From positions 1 to 52,447 of the forward strand of contig CACKFK010000009.1 of NCBI GenBank assembly GCA_902599445.1: 52,447 nucleotides of DNA, in the 5' to 3' direction. The translations under genes and the position numbers were made by a program. The stretch comes from an uncultured Alphaproteobacteria bacterium (GTDB taxonomy: Bacteria > Pseudomonadota > Alphaproteobacteria > Rhodobacterales > Rhodobacteraceae). Shown piece after piece: positions 17,479 to 25,499 of the stretch. Every line of letters starts with the position of its first letter. The stretch's first letter is position 1. Below the pieces are notes generated by a model, which was not told the DNA's origin, did not search any database, and worked only from the letters and a program-made list of their open reading frames with translations.

Positions 17479-18336
17479 ATGGTAAGGACAGTTTTTCTTA
17501 ATGGTAAATATATCAATGAGAATGATGCTAAATTGTCAATATTTGACAGAGGTTTTTTATTTGGTGATTCTGTCTATGAAGTGACAGCTGTTATTCAGCA
17601 AAAACTTGTTTCTTGGGAGGGCCATACGCGAAGATTACGAAGGTCCCTAGGAGAAATAGGAATGAACCTGGATATGTCGGATGATGATTTATTAACTGTC
17701 CACCGAAAACTTATAGCACTTAATGAGGTGCGTGAGGGTCTAGTTTATTTACAAATTAGCAGGGGGGCGGCAGATCGAGATTTTGCATTTCCTGATCCTT
17801 GTATCAAACCGACCGTAGTACTTTTTACTCAAGAAAAAAGTCTAATTCAGAATCAAACAATTAAGGCAGGAGCAAAAGTCCTATCATTTCCAGATCAGCG
17901 ATGGGGGAGATCTGATATTAAAAGTACCCAACTTCTGTATGCTTCTTTCAGCAAGCAAAGAGCCTTAGAACAAGGAAAGGATGATGCCTGGTTTATTAAG
18001 GATGGCTTAGTGACTGAGGGTAGTTCAAACAATACCTTCATTATTTCGGCAGATCGCAAATTGTTAACTAGATCTTTGTCACGGGATATTCTAGGTGGCA
18101 TTACTAGGGAGTCCATATTGGAGTATTCCAAAAAATCTGGCTATCAAATAGAAGAAAAACCTTTTTCGATTGAAGAAGTTAAGGATTCACTAGAAGCCTT
18201 CACAAGTTCGTCTACGACATTTATAATGCCTGTAGTGGAGATAGATGATTACAAGATTGGATCTGGCTTACCTGGTAAAATTACTTTGGAACTAAGAGAT
18301 CTTTATATAAGAAATATAATGAAAGATCTAATTTGA
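17479..18336 (+). CDS. dat: D-amino-acid transaminase (class IV aminotransferase)
   Basis: A PLP fold-type IV aminotransferase of 285 aa. The PLP lysine is Lys148 in DIKSTQLLY, followed by the cofactor-phosphate loop VTEGSSNN (Glu180), as in bacterial D-alanine transaminases. The early FDRGFLFGDSVYE block (residues 22-34) is also typical. It would interconvert D-alanine and D-glutamate with 2-oxo acids and so supply cell-wall D-amino acids. Branched-chain aminotransferase or aminodeoxychorismate lyase are less likely because of the DIKS context. GAGAGGA lies upstream of the ATG. The 3' end overlaps the convergent DUF1244 gene by nine bases. Confidence 0.88.
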   Translation: MVRTVFLNGKYINENDAKLSIFDRGFLFGDSVYEVTAVIQQKLVSWEGHTRRLRRSLGEIGMNLDMSDDDLLTVHRKLIALNEVREGLVYLQISRGAADRDFAFPDPCIKPTVVLFTQEKSLIQNQTIKAGAKVLSFPDQRWGRSDIKSTQLLYASFSKQRALEQGKDDAWFIKDGLVTEGSSNNTFIISADRKLLTRSLSRDILGGITRESILEYSKKSGYQIEEKPFSIEEVKDSLEAFTSSSTTFIMPVVEIDDYKIGSGLPGKITLELRDLYIRNIMKDLI

Positions 18337-18642
18337 TTGAGCCTCATCGCTCTTATCCATAACTTTAGCAACCTCTTTTTCAGATCGTTTAGTTTGGAAT
18401 TTTTCTTTCCAGGTTTTGTAAGGCATCCCGTAAATTAATTCCCGAGCGGCTTCTTCGTCAATTTCTAAGTTAATCTTTTGTGCTTCCTCACTGTACCATC
18501 TAGAAAGACAATTCCGACAAAATCCAGCCAGATCCATTAAATCAAGATTTTGTACGTCCGTCCTCTTAGATAAATGTTCTAAAAGTCGCCTAAAGGTTGC
18601 GGCTTCTAATGACGTTTTGTTTTCTTTAATCATTGAATTCAC
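18328..18642 (-). CDS. DUF1244 family protein
   Basis: A 104-aa protein matching DUF1244, a family common in proteobacteria with no assigned biochemical function. The characteristic block FRRLLEHLSKRTDVQNLDLM is followed by DLAGFCRNCLSRWYSEEA, which contains two cysteines in CRNC that could bind metal. No signal or membrane segment is seen. The C-terminus is charged (KERSEKEVAKVMDKSDE-like composition). It is divergent from pyk across 248 bp, and its 3' end overlaps dat. A neighbourhood with pyk and rpmI-rplT is common in alphaproteobacteria. Confidence 0.88.
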   Translation of the reverse strand: MNSMIKENKTSLEAATFRRLLEHLSKRTDVQNLDLMDLAGFCRNCLSRWYSEEAQKINLEIDEEAARELIYGMPYKTWKEKFQTKRSEKEVAKVMDKSDEAQSN

Positions 18643-18840
18643 CTAATTTGTATGGGTAAAGAAATCTTAATGATCTCAGATTAGTTAATCAAGCTTGTTA
18701 ATTTTGTTATTCGTGCAAGGCATAAAATTTTGTTACATTTCTTAGATGCTTATTTATCACATTTGATGGCTATGTCTTAATGTAAAAAAAAAAAGGTTAA
18801 TTTATTGTGGATATTGATTATTGTCCGCCTATATCTTTTT

Positions 18841-18868
18841 TTGGTGTTTTTTGATGCTTTTTTATAAC
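18841..18868 (+). promoter_or_regulatory. Weak candidate promoter for pyk
   Basis: TATAAC at 18863-18868 is a good -10. TTGGTG at 18841-18846, 16 bp upstream, is a weak -35 matching three of six bases. The leader would be about 16 bases, carrying GAGAGG before the GTG start. The 248-bp region is strongly AT-rich and includes an 11-base A run near 18784-18794. Confidence 0.3.
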
Positions 18869-18890
18869 TATGGCAGTTTGAGAGGTTTTT

Positions 18891-20348
18891 GTGGCTGAGG
18901 GATTGAGGAGAAATAGGAATGTTAAGATAGTAGCTACTTTAGGACCGGCATCGAATAAAGAGCAGGTAGTAGAGGAACTCTTTAAAGCAGGAGCAGATGT
19001 TTTTCGTCTAAATTTGAGCCATGGAACCCATGATGAAATAAGAAAAAGACATCACATCATAAGAAGAGTTGAGAAAAAATTTGGTAGGCCAATTTGCATA
19101 CTGGCTGATCTTCAAGGTCCAAAGTTGAGATGCGGAAAATTTAAAGGCGAGATGGCTGAGTTGGTTGCTGGAAAATCCTTTAGGTTCGATAACAAAGATA
19201 CTTTGGGTGATACTAACAGGGTAAATCTACCAGGATTTGAAGTTTTTCAAGGTTTAAAGGTTGGTTCTACTGTTTTGGTTGATGATGGTAAAATACGTTT
19301 GATAGTCAAAGAAGTTGGTTCGGACTTTGTTGATACTGAAGTAGTGGTAGGAGGAATTCTTTCAGATAGAAAAGGAATTAATGTACCAGATCAAGTCTTA
19401 CCATTATCGGCACTTTCGGAGAAGGATATCAGTGATTTAGAATTTGTCTGTGATTTAGGTATTGAATGGTTGGGGTTGTCATTTGTTCAAAGAGCTTCCG
19501 ATATAAAGGATGCTAAAAAGTTGGTTAAGGATAGAGCAGCAATATTGGCAAAAATTGAAAAACCGTCGGCTGTCGATGCTTTTGATGAAATTCTCTTAGA
19601 AGCAGATGCAGTGATGGTAGCAAGAGGTGATCTTGGTGTTGAGTTACCTATCGAAACATTACCACCTATTCAAAAGCGTCTTGTAAGGCAATGTCGGGCA
19701 TCAGGTAAGCCGGTTATTGTAGCAACTCAAATGATGGAGAGTATGATAACGTCACCGGTTCCTACAAGAGCCGAAGTATCGGACGTAGCCCAAGCAATCT
19801 ATGAAGGTGCTGATGCAATAATGCTATCGGCAGAAAGTGCTGTAGGAGATTATCCTGTAGAGGCTGTGCGGACCATGAATAGTATCGCTACTGAAGTAGA
19901 AAAAGAACAAACATATCGTCAATTGATAGAATCCTCAAGAACACCATTAAAGAGAGGCGTCTCTGATGCTATAACGGTTGCAGCAAGAGAGGTAGCCGAA
20001 ACTACCAATGTAAAGGTCATTTGTTGTTTTACGCATACTGGCACTACCGCTGCTCTAACTTCACGGGAGCGGCCACGTGTACCAATAATCGCACTTACGC
20101 CTAAGATATCGATAGCAAGGCGTATAGCTCTTAACTGGGGTTTGCATTGCATAGTCACCGAAGAGCTTAACAGGTTTAAGATGGCAGTTGTTAATGCAGC
20201 TAAGGCCGCTAGACAGTATGGATTTGCTAAGGACAAGGATAAGATAATCGTGATAGCTGGAGTACCTTTTAATGTTCCTGGTACCACTAATATCTTGAGA
20301 GTTGCCCCAGCCGATGAAAAGCAGATTTTTGAAGGTGAGGTCAATTGA
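18891..20348 (+). CDS. pyk: Pyruvate kinase
   Basis: Pyruvate kinase transfers phosphate from phosphoenolpyruvate to ADP, the last step of lower glycolysis. The 485 aa show KIVATLGPAS near the start, the RLNLSHGTH substrate loop, the B-domain insertion (about 75-175), the active-site KIEKPSAVDAFDEIL with the catalytic Lys, VMVARGDLGVELP, and the MLSAESAVGDYPVEAV block. The C-terminal domain is complete (ICCFTHTGTTAALTSRERP). The start is GTG with GAGAGG eight bases upstream. rpmI follows after 118 bp containing a hairpin. Pyk in place of, or beside, a dikinase cannot be judged from this window. Confidence 0.96.
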   Translation: MAEGLRRNRNVKIVATLGPASNKEQVVEELFKAGADVFRLNLSHGTHDEIRKRHHIIRRVEKKFGRPICILADLQGPKLRCGKFKGEMAELVAGKSFRFDNKDTLGDTNRVNLPGFEVFQGLKVGSTVLVDDGKIRLIVKEVGSDFVDTEVVVGGILSDRKGINVPDQVLPLSALSEKDISDLEFVCDLGIEWLGLSFVQRASDIKDAKKLVKDRAAILAKIEKPSAVDAFDEILLEADAVMVARGDLGVELPIETLPPIQKRLVRQCRASGKPVIVATQMMESMITSPVPTRAEVSDVAQAIYEGADAIMLSAESAVGDYPVEAVRTMNSIATEVEKEQTYRQLIESSRTPLKRGVSDAITVAAREVAETTNVKVICCFTHTGTTAALTSRERPRVPIIALTPKISIARRIALNWGLHCIVTEELNRFKMAVVNAAKAARQYGFAKDKDKIIVIAGVPFNVPGTTNILRVAPADEKQIFEGEVN

Positions 20349-20428
20349 TTCTAGACTTTTACAAATATACAAGCAGTTAACCTTATATCTTTTTGACTTG
20401 CATATTTCCTGAATTAAGAATAATAAAA

Positions 20429-20451
20429 CCCGAAACATTCAACCTTTCGGG
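20429..20451 (+). promoter_or_regulatory. Hairpin in the rpmI-rplT leader
   Basis: CCCGAAA (20429-20435) pairs perfectly with TTTCGGG (20445-20451) across a nine-base loop. The stem ends a few bases before the GGTGA ribosome-binding site of rpmI. L20 is known to repress its own operon by binding the leader RNA in several bacteria, so a ribosomal-protein leader is a reasonable reading. A pyk terminator is less likely because no T-run follows. Confidence 0.4.
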
Positions 20452-20466
20452 AAGTGGTGAAAAGTA

Positions 20467-20667
20467 ATGCCTAAGATGAAAACAAAGTCGGGTGCAAAAA
20501 AACGTTTCAAACCTACAGCTTCTGGCTTACTTAAAGCTTCTCAGGCTGGGAAAAGACATGGCATGATAAAGCGATCAAGAAAATTTATCAGAAATGCTCG
20601 TGGTACTACAACGCTCTCTAAGGCTGATGAAGGTATAGTTAAGACTTATATGCCATATGCAAGATAA
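20467..20667 (+). CDS. rpmI: 50S ribosomal protein L35
   Basis: Ribosomal protein L35, 66 aa, very basic, at the standard length. The start [14 protein letters not shown] and the [16 protein letters not shown] segment are diagnostic. It is encoded 11 bp upstream of rplT, the universal arrangement. infC, which often precedes this pair in other phyla, is absent, as is usual in alphaproteobacteria. GGTGA lies upstream of the ATG, just after the leader hairpin. Confidence 0.97.
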   Translation: MPKMKTKSGAKKRFKPTASGLLKASQAGKRHGMIKRSRKFIRNARGTTTLSKADEGIVKTYMPYAR

Positions 20668-20678
20668 AGGATGATGGA

Positions 20679-21041
20679 ATGTCACGTGTTAGACCAGGTC
20701 CGGTCACAAGAGCCCGGCACAAGAAGGTATTAAAGGCAGCTAAAGGCTATTACGGAGCTCGTAGTAGAACGTTTCGGTCAGCTGCACAGTCAGTGGACAA
20801 AGCACTTCAGTACGCAACCCGAGATAGAAGAGTAAAGAAAAGGACTTTCAGATCTCTATGGATTCAAAGAATAAATGCAGCTGTTCGGGCGCTAGATCCG
20901 ACGTGTACATATAGTAAATTTATGAATGGAATATTAAAGGCAGAAATAGAAGTGGATCGGAAAATACTTGCAGAACTGGCGGTGAGTGAGCCAGAGGCCT
21001 TTAAGAAAATTTTCGAGATTGTTCGATCAAAATTAGCATAA
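20679..21041 (+). CDS. rplT: 50S ribosomal protein L20
   Basis: Ribosomal protein L20, 120 aa. It binds 23S rRNA early in assembly and represses its own operon in several bacteria. The basic N-terminal extension (RVKPG-like start, [20 protein letters not shown]) and the globular C-terminal domain ([17 protein letters not shown]) are complete. It is followed by pheS after about 135 bp, with no clear terminator between, so read-through into pheST is likely. Confidence 0.97.
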   Translation: MSRVRPGPVTRARHKKVLKAAKGYYGARSRTFRSAAQSVDKALQYATRDRRVKKRTFRSLWIQRINAAVRALDPTCTYSKFMNGILKAEIEVDRKILAELAVSEPEAFKKIFEIVRSKLA

Positions 21042-21176
21042 AATACTTGGCAAAGAAATTCCTGGAAAACATTTCAAAATGTTGTCATCTTGTAGAAGAC
21101 TGAAGATTAGAGATTAACCTCAGATCAGTTGGGATGTTAACTTTACAGACAAGTGCCAAATTATAAAAGTTCTAGC

Positions 21177-22259
21177 ATGGATGATTTAGACAAAATAAAG
21201 CAGAACTATCTGAATTCAATATCAACAGCTTCAAGCTTAGATGACTTGGAACAAATTAGAATTAAGGGACTTGGTAAGAAAGGTGAAGTCACAAGTCTTA
21301 TGAAAGCTATTGGTTCTATGGAAGAGAGTGAACGCAGAGTCAAAGCACCAAAGCTCAATTTTCTTAAAACTGAGATTATTGAAGAAATAGAGAAAAAAAA
21401 GCTTTTAATAACTGAGGAAAATATTAATAAACGAATTAGTGTTGAGTGGTTGGATGTGTCAAGACCTTCCAGACCTTCTCAAATGGGGAAGATCCATCCT
21501 ATAAGTCAGGTAACTGAGGAGGTAGTAGAAATTTTCTCTAATTTAGGGTTCTCCATAGCTGAGGGTCCTCAGATTGAAAGTGACTGGTACAATTTTGATG
21601 CTTTAAACATTCCCCCTGAACATCCTGCGAGGCAGGAGTTTGATACGTTCTATGTAGATTCAAATCCTGATTCAGGATCCCCACCTCATGTTTTAAGAAC
21701 TCATACTAGTCCTGTACAAATCCGTCATATGGAAAAGGAAAATGGGGTCCCTTGTAGAATAATTGTTCCTGGCAAAGTTTTTCGTTCAGATTACGATCAG
21801 ACACACACACCAATGTTTAATCAATTAGAAGGTTTAGCTATTGATAAAGATCTTACTATGAGCCACTTAAAGTGGACACTAGAAGAATTTTGTAGAGCTT
21901 TCTTTGAAGTCGAAGACTTGGAACTAAGGTTTAGATCTAGCCATTTTCCCTTTACAGAGCCTAGTGCTGAAGTTGACATTAGATGTTCTTGGGAAGATGG
22001 TATTTTAAAACTTGGGCAAGGGGAGAGTTGGCTGGAAATCTTAGGTTCTGGTATGGTTCATCCTAAGGTACTCACGGCATGTAACGTTGACTCAAATTGT
22101 TATCAGGGGTTTGCATTTGGGATGGGTATAGACAGGTTAGCAATGCTAAAGTATGGGATTCCAGATTTGCGATCGTTTTTTGAAGGCGATGTTCGTTGGT
22201 TAGATCATTATGGATTTGACCCTCTTAACATACCCTCTACCAATAGTGGCTTGAGGTAG
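21177..22259 (+). CDS. pheS: Phenylalanine--tRNA ligase alpha subunit
   Basis: The catalytic alpha subunit of the heterotetrameric PheRS. It has an N-terminal coiled-coil (about 1-85), then a class II core with motif 2 ([19 protein letters not shown]) and motif 3 ([14 protein letters not shown]). The phenylalanine pocket segment [17 protein letters not shown] is present. The frame is open from a GTG at 21153, but ATG 21177 gives the usual N-terminus (MDDLDKIKQ) and a length of 360 aa. Neither start has a good Shine-Dalgarno. pheT follows 35 bp downstream. Confidence 0.95.
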   Translation: MDDLDKIKQNYLNSISTASSLDDLEQIRIKGLGKKGEVTSLMKAIGSMEESERRVKAPKLNFLKTEIIEEIEKKKLLITEENINKRISVEWLDVSRPSRPSQMGKIHPISQVTEEVVEIFSNLGFSIAEGPQIESDWYNFDALNIPPEHPARQEFDTFYVDSNPDSGSPPHVLRTHTSPVQIRHMEKENGVPCRIIVPGKVFRSDYDQTHTPMFNQLEGLAIDKDLTMSHLKWTLEEFCRAFFEVEDLELRFRSSHFPFTEPSAEVDIRCSWEDGILKLGQGESWLEILGSGMVHPKVLTACNVDSNCYQGFAFGMGIDRLAMLKYGIPDLRSFFEGDVRWLDHYGFDPLNIPSTNSGLR

Positions 22260-22294
22260 AGATTCATGAAAAGAAATAGCTAGGATAAGGTGAA

Positions 22295-24715
22295 GTGAAA
22301 TTTTCTTTTAGTTGGTTGAAAACTTACTTAGAGTGTGATGAGAACGTTAATGCCGTCCTGGATGCTCTCAACGATTTAGGTTTAGAAGTAGAACAAGTTA
22401 TTGATCCGACAGAACATTTTTCAAATTTTATAACAGGGAAAATAGTGGATGTGCGAAAGCATCCTAATGCTGACAAATTAAGCGTGTGTTCTGTAGATGT
22501 CGGAAAAAATCAACATCAGATAGTTTGTGGAGCCCCTAATGTTAAACTGGGCATGGGAGTCGTAGTAGCATTACCTGGAACGTTTATTCCAGGTTTAGGA
22601 AAAAAAATCTCGGTTGGCAAAATTAGGGAAGTTGAAAGCTATGGCATGATGTGCTCTGAGTTCGAACTTAATCTGTCTGACCAACATGATGGTATTATCT
22701 GTTTGGATGAGCCCAATGTTGGGAAAAGCTTTACAGAATGGCTGAAGATCAATGATCCTACAAGAATTGATCCAATCATAGATATTGCTATTACGCCAAA
22801 TCGCCCTGATGCTTTAGGTGTTCGAGGTATAGCAAGGGATCTTTCAGCAAAAGGGTTAGGCAAATTTTTAGATAGAAAATCCAATAAAGTTCTTTGTAAT
22901 TACCAAAGTCCTATTAGTGTCATCTTGAAAAATAATGTAGCCGAAAAGGACTGTCCTTATTTTGTTGGTAGGTATATTCAAGGACTAAAGAATGGCAGTT
23001 CGCCAGAGTGGTTAGTCAATAGACTTACTTCTATTGGCCTTCGACCTATCTCGACCTTAGTAGATTTAACTAATTTCTTAACGTTTGATAGTGCACGGCC
23101 ACTTCACGCATTTGATGCTGACAAGCTTAAAGGTGATCTGGTTGTAAGAAAAGCGGTGAATGGTGAGGAAATTGAAGCGTTGGATGGTAAAAGTTATAAG
23201 TTAGATAATACAATGACGATTATAGCCGATGATCAAGGGGTTCAGGCCGTAGGAGGTATCATTGGGGGAAATTCTAGTGGTTGTACAGAAACTACTAAGA
23301 ATGTGTTTATTGAATCAGCATATTTTGATCCAGTATCCACAGCAATGACTGGTAGGAAACTAGGCCTGATAACAGATGCTAGATATCGATTTGAAAGGGG
23401 TGTCGACCCTTCTTTTACAATTCCAGGCATTGAATATTATACTGAACTAGCAATTAAACTATGTGGTGGGAAACCATCGACATTAGTGTGTTCTGGTAGC
23501 AATCCTTATAAAGCGGATATGATTAATTTTAGAGAAGACAGAGTGCAAAGGGTAACTGGCATAAAAGTACCTATCAAGAGACAATTAGAGATCTTAAAAA
23601 AGTTAGGTTTCGTGTGTGACACCAAAAAACAACCAATTTTAGTCCAAGCACCGAGTTGGAGACCCGATATAACTGGTGAAATTGACCTAGTGGAGGAAAT
23701 TATCAGGATAACTTCATTAGATCAGTTAATAGCTACCCCTCTGCCAGAAAAAAATTTCGGGGCGACAATATCCAAACAAAGTGAGCTAAGGCAAAACGTA
23801 AACAAAATTCGACGCTACCTAGCATCAAAAGGCATGAGAGAGTGCATAAGTTATAGTTTTATCAATGAAACACAGGCAAGGTTATTTGGAGAAGGTAAAG
23901 ACAAAGTTACCTTATCGAATTCTATTAGTTCTGAAATGACACATTTGCGTCCATCTTTGTTGCCAGGACTTCTTACATCATCAAAAAAAAATCAGGCTCG
24001 GGGGATTCATGATTTTTCTAGTTTTGAGATAGGAGAAGTTTTCACCGGTTCTGAACCAGGTCAGGAAAATATCGAGATTAGTGGAATTTTTGTAGGCTGT
24101 GATCAAGAAAGGAATGCCTTTCAAAATAGAAGATCCTATGATGTTTTTGATGCAAAATCAGTCGTGGAAGGAACACTTAAATATCTTGGAGTCAAACTTG
24201 AGAGCCTACAACTTGATCGTCAGGTGCCCAAATTTTTTCACCCGAACAAATCAGCTTTGGTGAGGCTGGGCAAGTTTAAGGTTCTAGGAGTGTTTGGAGA
24301 ACTCCACCCTCATATAGGTCTGAGGATGGGGATCAAGAAGTGCCCGGTTATTTTCTCAATTTTCCCAGAGCAGATACCTGAAAATTCAGGAAAGTTAAAG
24401 AAATCTAAACTAAGTCAGTCAGATTATCCGTCTGTGGTGCGAGATTTTGCATTTGTCGTAGATGAAGGTATTGAGGCACAGAAAATCATGGCTACGATTA
24501 AAAAAATTAATAAGGATTTGATACAAGAAGTTAAACTCTTTGATGTCTTTGAGGGCCCTCAAGCCTACCAACAAGTGGGAAGAGGTAAGAAATCACTAGC
24601 ATTTGAAATACTTATTCAACCTAAGGATAAAACTTTAGAGGATAAAGAAATTGAAAATTTATGTAACAAAATCATTCTTGAAGTTAATAATGTGAGTGGT
24701 GGTGTTCTGCGGTAG
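22295..24715 (+). CDS. pheT: Phenylalanine--tRNA ligase beta subunit
   Basis: The beta subunit of PheRS, 806 aa, providing tRNA recognition and editing. In order: a short N-terminal region, an EMAP-type tRNA-binding OB domain (about 38-150, VRKHPNADKLSVCSVDVG), the B3/B4 editing domain, the B5 domain, the catalytic-like core and a C-terminal anticodon-binding FDX-ACB domain (SDYPSVVRDFAFVVD onward). The start is GTG with AAGG upstream, and MKFSFSWLKTYLE is the standard N-terminus. The 3' end converges on greA, and a 13-bp inverted repeat lies between and inside the greA end. Confidence 0.96.
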   Translation: MKFSFSWLKTYLECDENVNAVLDALNDLGLEVEQVIDPTEHFSNFITGKIVDVRKHPNADKLSVCSVDVGKNQHQIVCGAPNVKLGMGVVVALPGTFIPGLGKKISVGKIREVESYGMMCSEFELNLSDQHDGIICLDEPNVGKSFTEWLKINDPTRIDPIIDIAITPNRPDALGVRGIARDLSAKGLGKFLDRKSNKVLCNYQSPISVILKNNVAEKDCPYFVGRYIQGLKNGSSPEWLVNRLTSIGLRPISTLVDLTNFLTFDSARPLHAFDADKLKGDLVVRKAVNGEEIEALDGKSYKLDNTMTIIADDQGVQAVGGIIGGNSSGCTETTKNVFIESAYFDPVSTAMTGRKLGLITDARYRFERGVDPSFTIPGIEYYTELAIKLCGGKPSTLVCSGSNPYKADMINFREDRVQRVTGIKVPIKRQLEILKKLGFVCDTKKQPILVQAPSWRPDITGEIDLVEEIIRITSLDQLIATPLPEKNFGATISKQSELRQNVNKIRRYLASKGMRECISYSFINETQARLFGEGKDKVTLSNSISSEMTHLRPSLLPGLLTSSKKNQARGIHDFSSFEIGEVFTGSEPGQENIEISGIFVGCDQERNAFQNRRSYDVFDAKSVVEGTLKYLGVKLESLQLDRQVPKFFHPNKSALVRLGKFKVLGVFGELHPHIGLRMGIKKCPVIFSIFPEQIPENSGKLKKSKLSQSDYPSVVRDFAFVVDEGIEAQKIMATIKKINKDLIQEVKLFDVFEGPQAYQQVGRGKKSLAFEILIQPKDKTLEDKEIENLCNKIILEVNNVSGGVLR

Positions 24716-24787
24716 TATTAAGCATGTGATAGATGCACGATTATCCTCTATGACGTCATCAATCTTTTTATCTTATCAGCCCATTTT

Positions 24788-24818
24788 AAATACTATCAAT
24801 AATGGATTGATAGTATTT
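24788..24818. terminator. Bidirectional hairpin at the pheT/greA junction
   Basis: AAATACTATCAAT (24788-24800) and ATTGATAGTATTT (24806-24818) form a perfect 13-bp stem with a five-base loop. The right part lies inside the last codons of greA and the stem includes its stop. On the pheT strand TTTTT follows seven bases after the stem; on the greA strand only A-rich sequence follows. It is probably a shared terminator or 3'-end protecting structure. The stem is AT-rich (three G-C pairs). Confidence 0.5.
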
Positions 24819-25263
24819 CATAGTTTTTGGTTCCTCCAGGAGATTTGACTTCTATACTATCCCCAGGTTCTTTTCCTATTAAGGCACGTGCCAAGGGAGA
24901 TCTAACATTCAATTTATTTTTTTCTATATCAGCCTCAGGTTCTCCAACTATCTGGTAAGTGCTTTCTTCTTCTGTGTCTTCGTCAATTATGGTCACAGTA
25001 GCAGAAAACTTTACACTCCCACTAAGTTTTTTAGGATCAATTACTTCCGCCAAACTAATTATACCCTCTAGTTCTTTTATTCTACCTTCAATAAAAGACT
25101 GTTTTTCGCGAGCTGCATGGTATTCAGCATTTTCTGATAGATCACCATGCTCACGTGCCTCTGCAATCGCTTTAATTATTTGGGGTCTTTCTTTTGATTT
25201 TAGTAGTTTTAGTTCCTCATTAAGAGTTTCATGACCTTGCAAGGTTAAAGGTATCTTCTCCAT
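24796..25263 (-). CDS. greA: Transcription elongation factor GreA
   Basis: GreA rescues arrested RNA polymerase by stimulating cleavage of the backtracked transcript. The 155-aa protein has the N-terminal antiparallel coiled coil ending with the acidic tip ([20 protein letters not shown], whose Asp-Leu-Ser-Glu-Asn contains the catalytic acids) and a C-terminal FKBP-like domain ([18 protein letters not shown]). Its last codons are part of a 13-bp inverted repeat shared with the pheT terminator region. The promoter must lie in the 236-bp gap shared with ETF-QO. Confidence 0.96.
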   Translation of the reverse strand: MEKIPLTLQGHETLNEELKLLKSKERPQIIKAIAEAREHGDLSENAEYHAAREKQSFIEGRIKELEGIISLAEVIDPKKLSGSVKFSATVTIIDEDTEEESTYQIVGEPEADIEKNKLNVRSPLARALIGKEPGDSIEVKSPGGTKNYEILSIHY

Positions 25264-25391
25264 TTATTTCTCCAATTTGTTCCCGCCTTAAAGGTTAAAT
25301 AATCAAACATTAAACTTAAGTAAAAACTAAATCATTCAGAACTTTTAGTATTCGCTTACACCTACACTAATCATAATCGGATTTGGTGTGG

Positions 25392-25422
25392 TGCCTAATG
25401 AAAGTGCCCCTTTCATTTGGCA
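25392..25422. promoter_or_regulatory. Large inverted repeat upstream of ETF-QO
   Basis: TGCCTAATGAAAG (25392-25404) and CTTTCATTTGGCA (25410-25422) pair at 12 of 13 positions around a five-base loop. It lies 77 bp before the ETF-QO start, just upstream of TATACT elements at 25428-25433 and 25433-25438 that could be a -10. This places it over the -35 region, as for an operator. A weak TCTTTTAT tail means a terminator for an unseen small transcript cannot be excluded. Confidence 0.5.
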
Positions 25423-25499
25423 TCTTTTATACTATACTTAAACATAAAAATAAGGCTAAATTTGCTGATGTGTCAAGGAAGCTATTTTAGGAGTTCTTA

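Noticed and set aside
18784-18794. Run of 11 A bases upstream of pyk
   Set aside because: A simple AT-rich homopolymer between divergent genes; its location does not fit a terminator or phase-variable start.
20061-20438. Long minus-strand frames across the pyk 3' end
   Set aside because: They are antisense shadows of a clearly conserved pyruvate kinase and lack recognisable domains and ribosome-binding sites.
21082-21120. Possible leader peptide upstream of pheS
   Set aside because: The 12-codon frame has no phenylalanine codons and no attenuator-like hairpins follow, so it does not support Phe-dependent attenuation.
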